From contig WHUX01000023.1 of NCBI GenBank assembly GCA_015179025.1, positions 310,001 through 374,000 on the forward strand: 64,000 nucleotides of DNA. The letters run 5' to 3'. Below the pieces are notes generated by a model that ran no database searches, had not been told where the DNA came from, and saw only the letters and a program-made list of their open reading frames with translations. Positions 34,839 to 47,174 of this stretch are shown here, one piece after another; within the stretch, counting starts at the first letter, position 1; every line of letters begins with the position of its first letter. Source of the DNA: Terfezia claveryi (taxonomy: Eukaryota > Ascomycota > Pezizomycetes > Pezizales > Pezizaceae). Made by a program: the position numbers and the translations under genes.

Positions 34839-37800
34839 ATGGCAGCAAATCAGAAATTAGGAGTCCCAATGATTTCGGTGATCACATCTGTAAGTTTTCA
34901 TTAGCTTTGCATCAGGGTCGGTCCATACTGAGGTTTAGACCCCTTCATTGCAGCCGGCTGTAACGGCTCAAGAGCACGACAGCCTATCAATATCACCGGC
35001 CGTATCCCCTAATACACTACGCCCACGGCCAGACCCATCATCATACCTCTCGACACACTTAGTGCCACCTTCACCTACAGCATCGAGTTATACAGGCCGT
35101 GATAGGAGCATATCGATAGGTGGCTCGACTATTAATCAAACATCATCGACATTTGTAGCCAGAACTAACGAGGATGACAACCCGTTCACACCGGACCCCG
35201 GTCAAGAGAAGTTGTTTCAGCAGGATAATAACCCATTTGCATTCACCTGCGGGCATCTCATCAAGTTCTTCAATCCTAAGTCGTTAGCTGCTTACTTTGC
35301 AAGTGGTGGTCTCGAAGGATTAGAGAGGGGATTACAGACGGATCTAGTCAACGGGCTGAGTGATAGAGAGGAGGAAGTCACGAGAAAGGTATCATTCGGT
35401 GAAGCAACAGTACATGTGCCAAAGCGAGAGCAGTTCCACTTTAGGAAAGACAGCTCAGTCAGCTATGCCAGTACATTGCCCGTGTCACCTATACCATTTA
35501 TCACGAAAGACGGGAAGCCAAGCGAGCCCGCAGTCACGGTCAACCATGATACCGAGAAGCTAGGATCCTTACCCCCCCCACAAATCCCTTTGTCGACCGC
35601 ATAAGTGTATTCAAAGAGAATCGGCTACCAAAGAAGAAGGGGAAATCAATTTGGGATTTGGCATGGGACGCATACAAGGACCCGTTCATCCTTGTGCTTA
35701 CTGGTGCCGCGATCATCTCATTGGCACTTGGGATCTACGAGACTGTCAGTGCAAAGCAACATGATCCTACTGGACTTACTCCAATTGACTGGGTGGAGGG
35801 CGTTGCAATTGTGGTTGCTATTGTGATTGTGGTTGTCGTGTCTGCAGGAAATGATTGGCAGAAGGAGAGGCAATTTGCCAAGCTCAACGCAAAGAAGGAA
35901 GATAGGCATATTCAGGTCGTGAGGTCGGGAAAAACTCAGGATATCTCTGTCTACGATCTATTAGTTGGTGATGTGGTATGCATCAACCAGGGTGATCTCA
36001 TACCTACCGATGGTATCATCATTGAGAGCAACGAAGTCAAGTGTGATGAGAGCTCAGCAACCGGTGAGAGTGATCAGATGAAGAAGACAGCGGGACAAGA
36101 GGTATATGATCGGATCGTGGCAAATGAAGGTTGCACTACAGGGCTTGAGAAACTCGATCCCTTCATTATATCTGGTGCAAAGGTCTTGGAAGGCACAGGA
36201 AGGTATCTGGTCACTGCGGTGGGACAAAACTCCAGTTTCGGGAAGATCATGATGGATTTGAGGCATGAGTCAGACAAGACCCCACTGCAAGTCAAGTTGG
36301 AGGGATTCGCTGGGGGGATCACCAAGTTTGGTCTCGGATCTGCTCTACTCCTCCTGTTGGTCCTCACTTTCAAGTTTGTCGCCGGCCTCCCAGGCAATGA
36401 TGACGCTGCGACAGTCAAGGCATCAACATTCCTCGATATCCTCATTGTTGCAGTTACCATTATCGTTGTAGCCGTTCCAGAAGGCCTTCCACTCGCCGTT
36501 ACTCTCGCTCTTGCTTATGCTACGACTCGCATGCTGAAAGACAACAACCTTGTCCGTGTCCTCCGGGCATGCGAGACAATGGGTAACGCTACCACAGTTT
36601 GCTCAGATAAGACTGGTACTTTGACTCAGAACAAGATGACCGTTGTAGCTGGTATAGTTGGAAAGAATACCAAGTTCGCGGATATCGACATGGAATCTGA
36701 GAATGTTGGGACCACCGACAAGCTTGCCCCCTCTGGTACCGTTCTTGCCGGGTTCTCAGATCAAGTGAAGGAATTGTTCAGGGCTTCCGTTGTTCTCAAC
36801 TCTACAGCCACGGATGGGGAGATAAGCGGAGAATTCAATGGCTCCAAGACTGAGACCGCATTGCTCTCTCTCATCGGGAATTATATCGGCATTGGTGGTC
36901 CTCTCTCCGCAGTCCGCGCTCAATACTCGATTAAGCAGGTTTTCCCCTTCGACTCTTCACGCAAATGTATGGGAATTGTGGTCAAGACTCCCGCCGGATA
37001 TAGGCTCCTCGTTAAGGGTGCATCGGAAATTCTTCTGAATAATTGTCAAAGTTATATTACAGATGCCACTGGGGATATCAGCACTGACGAGCTTACTGTT
37101 GACGATAAAGTGTTCTTTGAAGAGGTCATCACTTCCTATGCTCGCAGATCCCTCCGCACGATTGGTTTGGTATACAAGGACTACTCGCAGTGGCCCCCTG
37201 TTGGGGTTTCTATCTTGGAGGAATCAAAGCTCTCGGCACTTCCCAAGGTGGCATTCGAGGACATCTTCTTTGACATGACATTATTCGGAGTTGTCGGTAT
37301 TCAGGATCCTCTCCGCCCCGGTGTTTCCGAAGCTGTCCACCAGTGTCATATGGCGGGAGTCACAGTCCGCATGGTCACCGGAGATAATGTTGAGACTGCC
37401 AAAGCTATTGCCAAAGAGTGTGGAATTTACGATAAGTCGCACACCTCCGAATACAGTGTCATGGAAGGCCCTAAGTTCAGAAGACTTCCTCAAGAGGAGA
37501 TGAAAATCGCCGTCCAAAGCCTCCGGGTTCTCGCTAGATCCTCTCCTGAAGATAAGCGTATCCTTGTTAAAGTCCTTAAGGATCAAGATGAGATTGTTGC
37601 TGTCACCGGTGATGGAACAAACGATGGACCTGCGCTCAAGATGGCAGATGTCGGATTTTCTATGGGTATTGCAGGAACAGAGGTGGCAAAGGAAGCTTCC
37701 TCCATTATTCTCATGGATGACAACTTCTCCTCCATCGTGAAGGCTCTTATGTGGGGTCGTGCTGTCAACGATGCCGTCCAGAAATTCTTACAATTCCAGC

Positions 37801-38600
37801 TGACTGTCAACATCACTGCTGTTGTCCTCACATTCGTTTCTGCTGTCTCTAGCTCTGATATGAAGTCCGTTCTCACTGCCGTGCAGCTCCTCTGGGTCAA
37901 CCTCATCATGGACACATTTGCAGCCTTGGCCCTTGCCACCGATGCACCTACTCCGTCGATCTTGAACAGGCTCCCTACGAGCAGGAAGGCTGGGCTGGTT
38001 TCCTTGAGGATGTGGAAGATGATTATTGGCCAGGCAATCTTGCAGCTGGGGATTACGTTCATGCTCTACTTTGGCGGTGCGAGGATATTTAATTATAGTA
38101 CTACGGATGAGCATAACCAGTTGCGGACTATGGTTTTCAATACATTTGTTTGGATGCAAATCTTTAATGAGTTCAAGTAAGCTAACCCGCACTCTGCACT
38201 AACAGTGTGCACGGAATCTCCCAAAACAGCTGTTAACATTGTCTCTAGTAATCGTCGTCTTGACAATGGCTTCAACGTCTTTGAGGGTATCCACCGCAAT
38301 TACTTCTTCATCGGAATTAACGCCGTCATGTTTGGGGGTCAAATTGCCATTATCTTCGTTGGTGGTCGCGCTTTCAGCATTGTACCACTCAATGGCGTGC
38401 AATGGGCCATCTGTATTGCTTTGGCCTTTATCTCCTGTCCATGGGCTATGCTCATCAGGTCAATTCCCGACAGCTGGGTAGAGAAACTCTGGCTGGCTAT
38501 GGGCAAACCGGTGGCCGATGTGCTGGCTATGGCATGGAATGGAATGGTTGGGGGTTGCATGGGGATGTTTGGAAGGAGGCGGAAGCAGCAGGATAACTGA
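34839..38600 (+). CDS. pmc1-like: P-type Ca2+-ATPase, Pmc1/PMCA type (apparent frameshift)
   Basis: Exons 34839-34889, 34954-38176 (with a frame change at 35572-35579) and 38249-38600. The introns are 64 and 72 bp. The last junction restores IFNEFNNRRLDNGFNVFEG, typical of the family. The frame change falls in a C8 run; nine C would join the amino-terminal exon (NPKSLAAYFASGGLEGLERG) to PFVDRISVFKENRLPKKKGK without loss and give about 1208 residues. Motifs: TGES of the actuator domain, VAVPEGLPLAV of membrane helix 4 (Ca2+ site), CSDKTGTLT with the phosphorylated Asp near residue 569, KGASE of the nucleotide domain, and TGDGTNDGPALK. Such pumps move Ca2+ from cytosol into the vacuole. The carboxyl tail is short, without an evident calmodulin-binding extension. 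Confidence 0.92.
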
Positions 38601-40651
38601 CGAGGCTGCTGAGGAAATTTCCGGTTCGAGTTTTCCCTGCAGTATTCATTCCATTCTGTAGTATTACAGTTTCTTTCTCTTTTTCCGGGTTGATTGGGCG
38701 GGTTTGTTGTCATTGTTGTAAATCATCATCTCTGTAACTTGGAAAGATTCCCACCTTTCACTACACCCCTGTCTTGTCTTTGCACATCGATTGGCGTTGT
38801 TTGCTTACATGGAGAACTGACGAATTTCTTGTATATCTGAGGAGGAATTGGGGGGTAAGATAATTTGGAGGAATAGGGGAAGATCGAAGTCCGGGGGCCA
38901 TCTACGTACATACACGCAAAGGGGAGGGAAATAGGCCTCACGCTTGTTTGTAGCCATAGCAATTTGTATACATGTAGTTTAGGTACATAGCTTACTTACT
39001 TATAATTAGCTCAGACTGTTCAAATGTACAGTTTACATGATCCTGAACCGGGCTGCAGAATTGAAGTCAAATGTCTAAAGAAACAAATGCAAACAATTTT
39101 TCCGCCACTCGGGTTTCTATCTCTTAGTTGGTTTCATGTCGCTTATGTACAGTTGCCCCGGGATGCTTCATTGGACGTCTGGGTGGGGTCCGGATATCCT
39201 TAAACCGGAGCAAAGCTTTTTTTCGTGCTCTTTCTTGCTTTTTTTTTCTTCTTCATCTTCCCTGAACCTTGGATGTATGTACTGTACGACAGCAATGCTG
39301 CGGCCAGATCAGGATATATCATATGAATTAGAGGACAGTTCACGGCATTGTGGCGGGTGCATGGCTTACGTCGTGTACTCACGAATTGGGAAGCATGAGT
39401 GACAAAGTTCATATTGCGAAAAGGTGGTGATGGGAACTCCCGTTGGAGTTTCATCTCCAACCTCCGTCCCTTCTTCCAACCCCCTTGCTCCATGGTGTCG
39501 CTCCACGACGACTGTCCTATTTCGGGCGACGATATGTACTCTCAAGCGTACATTATACCAGTACAGACAATATACCTACTCTACTGTACGGAGTAATAAT
39601 CTTGATCCTGTAACCTCGGAGCTTAGCTGCTTCCATCTCCACTCCGTTGTGCAGTCGATAACCGTTGTGAGGCAGGTGGAGCCAATTATGCACACTTCCG
39701 AACGATATCCAACAGCCCAAATCGAGCCAAAACACAGTCGGTAAGTCGAGCCCACCAATCCCATTAGTCCATCTGCAGTCTTCAGCTGGTGATGGTATTC
39801 AAGTCTAGTTCCCACAAGGCGCATCCTTGAACATACATCTCATACGGCCTATGGGAGTCCGCTCACGGACAGACCTCGTATCTCAACAAGTAATTGTACA
39901 TATATTACTTACGAGACCTCCCCTTCTATACCACTCCACCCACTCATTGACCGTGCTCGAGCCGATCTCGAAACCACTATGGGTGCACGTGGCATGCGTT
40001 TACTGCAGCAAACCTCGCTCAGGATTTGCCCATCAGCATGGTGTGCATGATGCGCTGCATGTTGCTTCCAGTGACTGGATATAGGTTTTCAGTCAGGTAG
40101 AGGCACTATACCCCAAAGGTGAATTTATACGTTGGTACATAGGTCCTTCCACGCACCTGAGTTGGGAATTTTTCTTCTACTGGTCTCTGGAATATCGACC
40201 TGATTGAATTGTGGAGAGATATCGATGAAGTGAGAGAACATATCGATAAAGAGATCTGGATTTGGGATATCATACAGGGTTTTGATTTGCACCAGGTTTC
40301 TATATCCATCTGTATAGTCCGCAATAGGGAGTATTGGGTTTGCATCTGCAGGGAGGCTCCTCTTGCTGCTGATCTGGGTGGTGGTCTTATATATATGGTG
40401 GTCTCCCGATCTACACGTTGGCTCGCTGTTGATACTCGAGTCGTCATCACGGAACTGCCCCACCAAGGGTCAACGAACAGCAACAAAGTCTCCATCATCG
40501 AACTTGAGGATATATAGGCACGACTGGGTCGGAATATTAAAGGAGTCCATCCAAGAGCGAGACTGTTTCGTTTCGTTTCGACTTCCATCTCGGGAAATTT
40601 TTGACCTCGTATACAGAATAGGCTGTTGATTAACTTGCATAATTATTCCAG
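38601..40651. other. Intergenic region, no gene recognised
   Basis: 2 kb between the Ca2+ pump and the Ser-rich gene. No family-like frame seen. An intron-like acceptor (TTAAC branch at about 40629, TTATTCCAG ending 40651) suggests a spliced 5' leader for the following gene. Confidence 0.5.
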
Positions 40652-40670
40652 CTCTTCCGGGATTGGGAGG

Positions 40671-42242
40671 ATGCCCAGTCTAATGAATAATCTACCGCTC
40701 AACAAATCCCATCCTCCGGCGACTGTTTCCCGCGCTCATAATCCCCCTCGTACCAGGACTAGTGGTGTTCCCGAAGACAGTCCTCTAAGGTCAAAGTCTC
40801 ATATCCAGGGAGGCCCAGAAGCATATCCCTCCAAAAGAAGTTCTCACGTCCCTCCAGAAGCTCTACCGGGAAAGAACTCAAATCCGCGGCCTCGTCGAAA
40901 AGGGCGATGCCAGTCTTGTCTTCCACCCCCTCGACGGTCTACAGCATCTACACATACTCCTTCCTCCTCCCGAGACAATGTACCCCGCACTCATCGCCCC
41001 CAGGGCGCACTGGCCACCGCAAGCTCTGCTCGAGCAAAGGATCTTGTCATCAGCAACCCCATTCCCATCGAAGGACCAGATGCACCAGTGCCACGAGGCC
41101 GTCGACCGGGAAACCTAGTTCCCATCATTCCCTTCGCGGAGATTAATCGCGGTTTTTCTCCCGATAGTTCTGATTTGAGCTCGAATCGATCAAGAACCGC
41201 GTCTGAGGCACGGACTCCAATTTCAGATTTGTCACTCACGACCGACACAGACATTACCAGCGTGGGAGGGAGTAGTGGTGAAGAAGGCGGAGAGGAAGGA
41301 CAGAGTACCTTGAGCTACGGAGCAACTAGTACTACCAGCACAGGGTACGATAGTGGGTACACGAGTTCCAGTACAGGAGGGTACACTTCGAGCAGCATGG
41401 GGGGGAGCAGGATCAGTGGAAGCAAAATGACCGCAAACATGCACATTCACAGGATGAGCATGAATATGGACAGCCGGCTGCAGAGCGAGACGGCTGCGAA
41501 TATGAACCTACACACAGAAGGAACATCTGGGCCATCGAAACAACGCGCTCGACCGGCACCGCTGAACCTGGACGCTGCATCAAAGGAAATTCCTGGTGGG
41601 AAAATAGCAGTGCGTACTAGCACACAGAGCGCAGACATCCCATTACACATGGCTCACCCAGGGAACCGGCAGTCCGCAGTTGTGCAATTCTCAGACCCGG
41701 CGTATGCACATCATGTAGCAACCCTTCAACGGTCCATGTCCAGTGCGGAGAAACGTAGGTCCGTTAGGCTTGTACCGAAGGACCAATATGAGGATGCACC
41801 CCCAACGTCTGTCAGCAGTTCGGATGAAATATCTGAGGCACCCCTGCCGGCCCCGCGCCGCATTACAGCACATGCTCCGGGGCGGCATAGTGTCTACGGA
41901 GTCCCTCCCCCAGCTCCCACCCCCCCAATGAGTACGTCCGACGAATATACTGAGAAGTCTATGAGCATCGGAACTCCCGCACAGCTCCCGACAGGAGTAA
42001 CATCCGATGATGATGATCTGACTTCGACTGGGGGTGCGGTGAGCGGGGTCAGTGCGCCGGGTGGGGTGAGGCCGAAGAAGAGTTTTGGGCAGAAGGCGAG
42101 AGAGGTGTTGTTGTTGCCGCCGCTGGTCACGGTGTTGGTGGTGGATAAGGCGTGGAGGAAGATGAGGGGGAAGAAGGGTCCGAGGCCGATGGGGGAGGTG
42201 CCGGGGGTGTGGCCTGTGTTGAATAAGATGGCACCGAACTGA
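40671..42242 (+). CDS. Hypothetical Ser/Pro-rich disordered protein
   Basis: The start at ATG 40671 (MPSLMNNLPL), just after an intron-like acceptor at 40651, gives 523 residues; an earlier in-frame ATG at 40626 lies inside that putative intron. The protein is almost wholly low-complexity: Ser, Pro, Thr and Arg rich, with a Ser/Gly/Tyr stretch (STGYDSGYTSSSTGGYTSSS) and a Met/His stretch (MTANMHIHRMSMNMDS). Only the carboxyl end looks folded (SFGQKAREVLLLPP, VLVVDKAWRKMRGKK, GVWPVLNKMAPN), with a hydrophobic helix and basic flank that could contact a membrane. No known domain was recognised. The long uninterrupted frame and codon-like composition support a real gene. No functional call is possible. 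Confidence 0.6.
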   Translation: MPSLMNNLPLNKSHPPATVSRAHNPPRTRTSGVPEDSPLRSKSHIQGGPEAYPSKRSSHVPPEALPGKNSNPRPRRKGRCQSCLPPPRRSTASTHTPSSSRDNVPRTHRPQGALATASSARAKDLVISNPIPIEGPDAPVPRGRRPGNLVPIIPFAEINRGFSPDSSDLSSNRSRTASEARTPISDLSLTTDTDITSVGGSSGEEGGEEGQSTLSYGATSTTSTGYDSGYTSSSTGGYTSSSMGGSRISGSKMTANMHIHRMSMNMDSRLQSETAANMNLHTEGTSGPSKQRARPAPLNLDAASKEIPGGKIAVRTSTQSADIPLHMAHPGNRQSAVVQFSDPAYAHHVATLQRSMSSAEKRRSVRLVPKDQYEDAPPTSVSSSDEISEAPLPAPRRITAHAPGRHSVYGVPPPAPTPPMSTSDEYTEKSMSIGTPAQLPTGVTSDDDDLTSTGGAVSGVSAPGGVRPKKSFGQKAREVLLLPPLVTVLVVDKAWRKMRGKKGPRPMGEVPGVWPVLNKMAPN

Positions 42243-42639
42243 CCGAGATGGTGGATACAAATATAGTAATTCAGCCTTTCCCAGTAGTAGAGAGGAGTAC
42301 AGGTGGTTCCTTATCTGCGGATGGATGTCTGTCTAGTTCGTATATTTCTACTACAAATTCCTCATTTTCCATTGAGTTATCTAGCACTTCTTAGGGCTTT
42401 GTGCTAATGTTACGCGATCATGAGTCATGAATGAATGATTTTGCATTTATATTTCCCTTGGGCAGGTTATTGTCATAGCGAGAAGGCATCATGTACGGTT
42501 TCATTGATTTCTACGTGCTTATTTATGTTCTCAACTATCTACCCGCTTTTTCCTCTGGACTCCTCATCTGGTTTTGCTATTTTCATACTTGGATGGTTGG
42601 TTGGCACTGACATATATAACACGACATCGCATAGGTATT

Positions 42640-42720
42640 GTTTTTATCCTTTTTACTCTTTCAGCGGGCTGAACCCAGAGGCTTGGGTGGAATGAAGGGG
42701 TCAAAGTAAATCTGGGACTC
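42640..42720 (-). repeat. Degenerate SINE-like fragment
   Basis: After a T-rich stretch the words CCCAGAGGCTTGGGTGGA, GAAGGGGTC and AAAGTAAATCTGGGAC parallel CCCGGGTGGATTCAAGGC...AAGTTAATCTGCC of copies 3 and 4, with many substitutions. Confidence 0.35.
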
Positions 42721-43194
42721 TATTATGGCTAGGGGGGGACTTGGGGTGCATCAATGGTTGGATATGGTTATATTGAGGCTGGGGGAATTTGATTATGTAG
42801 AGACAGGAAAAGGGTTTATTTGGGAGCTCCAATGCGGGGCTTTTGTGTTTCCTATGTCATCTGATTTTGTTTTCTTGGAGTTGGATGTATGTGCTTCAGG
42901 CTGTTCGAAAATAGTTACTTGAGGGGGGGGTGGGAGTTATAGGTGTGGAATACGAATTAGATTTCTTAATGTGTGTGAGTGAACTTTTGGGTAGATCCTG
43001 CGTTGCCCTTAGATTCGATTCAAATATAGTGCGGACTTTGAATACACACTGTAGGTACCTAGGCAAACAAGATATGTATGATCTCCTTTCTTTGAATGGT
43101 TATAATGGCAGTATCATACTCCAAGGGTATCGCTGCGGATATTCCGGCATGAGCACTGCAGATAAGTCATTAGGTTATGATTGGTTAGAGAGAA

Positions 43195-43224
43195 GTTGTA
43201 TGTACGTACATACGTACATACAAC
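43195..43224. repeat. 30-bp hairpin
   Basis: Arms GTTGTATGTACGT and ACGTACATACAAC, 13 bp each and exactly complementary, around a 4-base loop. Confidence 0.8.
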
Positions 43225-43839
43225 GTGGGGTCCTTATGCACTCCTTTTTATGTCGATCACAGTGCTGTACCAGAAATCATGCTGCTGCTGAATATGATGC
43301 AGGGGGAACTGCATAGCAGCACCTACATTAGACGACATGGGGGGGAAGCCCGCGTACTGTGTTGTCAGAAAAGACTTCTGTAAACTTACTTTTTCGGAAC
43401 AGAGCACTTAACTTAGTGCGGGTTGGAGCAAGAAGAGTTGGGTCCTCAGATATGTACATTAGATATGAAGTATGTATGAATGACTCCTAGTGAAGTAAAG
43501 TCGGTTTAGGTATACCAAAACTGCCGCTGAACGTAGAAATAATGAAAATCAAAAAGGAAGCTCTTCCCTGCCTACCTTTGGGAATCCTTAGGGAATAGAA
43601 AAGATTTTGTGTTGACAATGTGAGAGAGATACTAGGCAATGGGAAATCAAGCTTTGGATTCCCACAGGGTAGAAATGTCGGGAATATCTATACCCATCTG
43701 TGTATAATCTTATTTGGGGTGGGGGTTTGAGAAAATCAGGAGTTCAGAAGCTTGAAGTTCTTAAGAATTTTTCGTAATAATTAATACGCTAGGATTAGGT
43801 ACCAGACCTAAGAATTCTAGGGAAAATGGTCACTCTCAG

Positions 43840-43870
<31 letters not shown>

Positions 43871-44584
43871 GGGGGGGGGTGGGGGGGATTTTTTTGAAAG
43901 CAGACTTTTGCACGGAATTAAAGAACAGATACAAGGGTGAGGGCGAGCTTGTTCCTACTGTATGTCTTACTTGAAGGGATACTCGTTGACAGCAGACGCG
44001 AATTTCCCGCACCTTATGTTCAAGGCTGTTTGAACGCTTATTCACTAGTATCCACTGATACATACAGTACATCCGCTGTCAAGGCACCTCTTGCATGAAT
44101 AGCTTTGTCCCTTGTGTATCGTATTGTTAGCAACATGTATTAGATCAAGTAAGGAGTATAGATTCATCTCCATCGCATGCTCCCCGTGCGACGAGAAACG
44201 AAAGTGATAAAGAGGGGTATCATCCTTGCCGTCTTACATTTACAGTATTCAAGTACGTTGATCTCGCAGAATTCTAGGTAGTAGTCCTTAATGAAATATC
44301 CAGTAGCTCCTAAATCAGATAGCTGAGTGGGAGTATGTCAAAAATGCTCCTAAATTGAATAGGTTCAAGAAGCTTAGCAAGTAAGATAGAATAGGTCTAT
44401 AGTCTAATATGTGAATTAGGATAAAAACATAGAATAGAGGGATAGTCTCGGAAATTTAGAGTGGGATAAATACATAGTACAGTGGTCAGTATATGTGCTT
44501 GGCAAATTTTGGTATTTCGGGACATCTGAGGAAAAAGTGAAATTTAGACTGCATTCATCAAACTCCAAAGGTTTTTCCTATGAT

Positions 44585-44677
44585 TTTTATTATTATTATT
44601 TTATTATTATTATTTTAATTTTAATTTTTGTTATTTTTATTATTATTATTTTTATTATTATTATTATTATTTTTTTA
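44585..44677. repeat. TTA-type microsatellite
   Basis: About 90 bp of interrupted TTA/TTATTT repeats on the plus strand. Confidence 0.9.
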
Positions 44678-45231
44678 GGATACTTCTAAGGCAAAAATAA
44701 AGGAACTTTTGAACCTCAAGCCGGTGGGTCACTCTGTTCAACTTCCCTTGCCTAATGTGAGCTGCTCAACATTCTGTCATTAAACCATATCAATTGCTGA
44801 CCAACTGCATGATTAGAAGTGTCAGATTCCAACAAGTCAATGCTCCAGTCCATACGCAATAGTAATCACTGGATTTCCTGAGAGCAGTCAACAAACACCC
44901 TCCGTACAGTTTACATTTTAGCCCTATGTAGCATGCATGGCTTCACTTTATAGGGGTGCAAAGTATCTTGTCAATGCCAACATACACGGAGGACCATATA
45001 CAGTGCATGCATTCTTGAGTCTGTATTTGAGTCGCTGTGGAGAAGCATGCCTGACTGTGTGGCAAGCTATAATTGCAGCAGAAGGCTAGTACAAGCGCTG
45101 CTGTATATATCTTCACTTTTTATTGGGTTATTTCGAAGGCATCGAGGTGTTGTAGTGAGGCCGAGTGTGAGGCTCAAATATGTGTTTCACCAAGGGATGT
45201 GTCGTGTCCTACACCATGAAATTATTGAGTA

Positions 45232-45303
45232 CCGCATCCACTGGTGAGCAACGATTCTTGTCATATTAAAGATAATACACCTGACAAGGGACCGTTATGC
45301 ACT
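45232..45303. mobile_element. MITE family B, damaged copy 2
   Basis: The left end CCGCATCCACTGGTG follows TA at 45230-45231, and the inner arms ATTCTTGTCA and TGACAAGGGACCGTTATGCAC match copy 1. The outer 12-15 bp of the right arm is missing or replaced by ttattttt. Confidence 0.65.
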
Positions 45304-46390
45304 TATTTTTGCGCTCGGATATCAGCGATCCTTTACTACATAAGCTGGACCTATGTCTTCAAACGCAGATACGTGAGGATACCTACTCCATTTGTTTTAG
45401 GTAACATGTTGATGTATATCTTTCAGCCGAATACCACGGGATCGCCATTGTTTGATTTGTGTGGCGCACCATCATCCAATTGACGTTGATAATCAACCAA
45501 CAAGGAATTCGGTTTATAAATCACATGTGGATGGATAGTCATGCAACAGCAGCTTTGGCGAATCACAGAATTGTCCTATGAGTGTAGTCCTTATGCGAGC
45601 CCAATATCCCAGTCACCTGCTGTACCGAAGACATACACATACAACATGCATCGTGACCCAGTCGCCCTAGCTGACTGCCGGTTACTAGACTTTAAAATAA
45701 AGGAAAAATAAAAAAAATTATAGACAAGACATGCATAATGGATTATCCCATGGTTTTAAGCAGCCTCTTTTTAATTTCATATGTATGTAGGTACTGTACC
45801 AACCCAGCTGCGCAGCTGCCTGGCGAAGTGGTGATTTTCGAATCCGATGCCTTATTCCAATAAGTAGCATGCCATCCTAGGCGCATGTTGCAACCGGTAA
45901 ACCAACTTTCTGAAACATACTACCCAAGTTGGTATACCATACCCATCTGACAATTATTCCTTAGGGCTTTTAACCTCGCTAAGCTTTATATATCTAATGT
46001 GAGGCTGCGAAGTCGATCTCCAATGTTAGGAAAACATTCTAAAGCTCAATCAGCTGAGAATTAGAACCTTTCGTTCTATCCAGGCCGTTCTCACCGGTTA
46101 ACAAACGACCAGTAGGCGTACCTGCCTTCGTATATGCAGTCAACCATAGTCTACGTCATGATTCAACACTTTCACCGGTTCAAAGTCTGCAATACTGATC
46201 CCGCAGTCATTCACTATAATCAAATTCTGAAGATATAAACCGCTCTGTTCGAATGCAATCTTGTAAATATCCAAATCCAACACAGAGCCCATTCCTCAGA
46301 AGCAATCAGGCCTACCCCGGAAATTCAATCATATCTTCTAGTCCTTACATATAGTATATCCACACTCATACCAACCTTTTTCACCTAAAC

Positions 46391-46639
46391 ATGTACATGC
46401 TTTTCATGCACCCGCGTTCGCTCTCCAGTTTAACCTCCACATCAGAAGCACTCGCCCTAAGGGAGACATACCACGTGACTGATAGATATATCCCCAGCTT
46501 CGACTCTTTCTCCGAAGACTCATCTACATCTTTGGATACGTTTTCTTCCCAGGCCACGCCCAGGTCTAGGTCGAGCAGTGATGCTAGCGACAGTAGCATC
46601 ACGCAAAACTATGGGAGTAGAAAGGAGCTGAATGAATGA
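46391..46639 (+). CDS. Small Ser-rich hypothetical ORF
   Basis: An 82-residue frame, rich in Ser/Thr/Asp toward the end (SEDSSTSLDTFSSQATPRSR), ending RKELNE. It may be a small protein or the last exon of a dead gene. No domain recognised. It stands alone between repeats, and there is no splice or promoter evidence. Confidence 0.3.
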   Translation: MYMLFMHPRSLSSLTSTSEALALRETYHVTDRYIPSFDSFSEDSSTSLDTFSSQATPRSRSSSDASDSSITQNYGSRKELNE

Positions 46640-46964
46640 GTATCACATATGTAGAAAAGGTAAATAAATATTCGACCTATCTATATGTTGAGGGCGTATA
46701 CCTGCATATGCCAATTATTACTAGTAAACTAACTGGATGCGAGCTAGGTTTTCGGTAGGGTAGTAATGATATGGCCATAATGGCCACTGGATATAGATAT
46801 AGGAATGGATTGGGGTTGGCATGGGATAATATTGGGCCGGGGCTGGGATATTTCATAATCGGGGAGAGCCAGAATGGATAATACTCTCCTTATATAATTT
46901 GTTCCTTGATGTTGTGCGGCGGGGTTTCTTCCTTTTATAGCTGGGATATATAATTATAGCTTGT

Positions 46965-47020
46965 GGGTGTTTTTTCTTATTAGGGACTTGTTGGTGTTTT
47001 TTTCTTATTAGGGACTTGTT
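46965..47020. repeat. Tandem duplication, two 28-bp units
   Basis: GGTGTTTTTTCTTATTAGGG plus ACTTGTT occurs twice in direct tandem, with one T difference. Confidence 0.85.
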
Positions 47021-47174
47021 CTCAATCTAATACGAGATATTTTAAACCCTAAATATTATTTTATTAATACCGTGAGCGGGACATGTGAGCACATGGCTTA
47101 CCTTTTGACATGATGCGTGTTCAGTCATTCTCAGACCTAGATGCTAAAATCTCAAGGAAAGGCTAGAATCAAGA

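Larger units (their letters stand above)
42243..46390. other. Repeat-rich, gene-free region
   Basis: Contains a degenerate SINE-like fragment (42640-42720), a perfect-armed palindrome (43195-43224), T27 followed by G9-T-G7 (43844-43887), a TTA-type microsatellite (44585-44677), a damaged MITE family B copy (45232-45303) and a pol III-box-like fragment (45821-45845). No gene recognised. Confidence 0.6.

Noticed and set aside
34948..34953. TTG start for the Ca2+-ATPase amino-terminal frame
   Set aside because: The TTG lies in the polypyrimidine/CAG acceptor; ATG 34839 with a 64-bp intron gives a better gene model.
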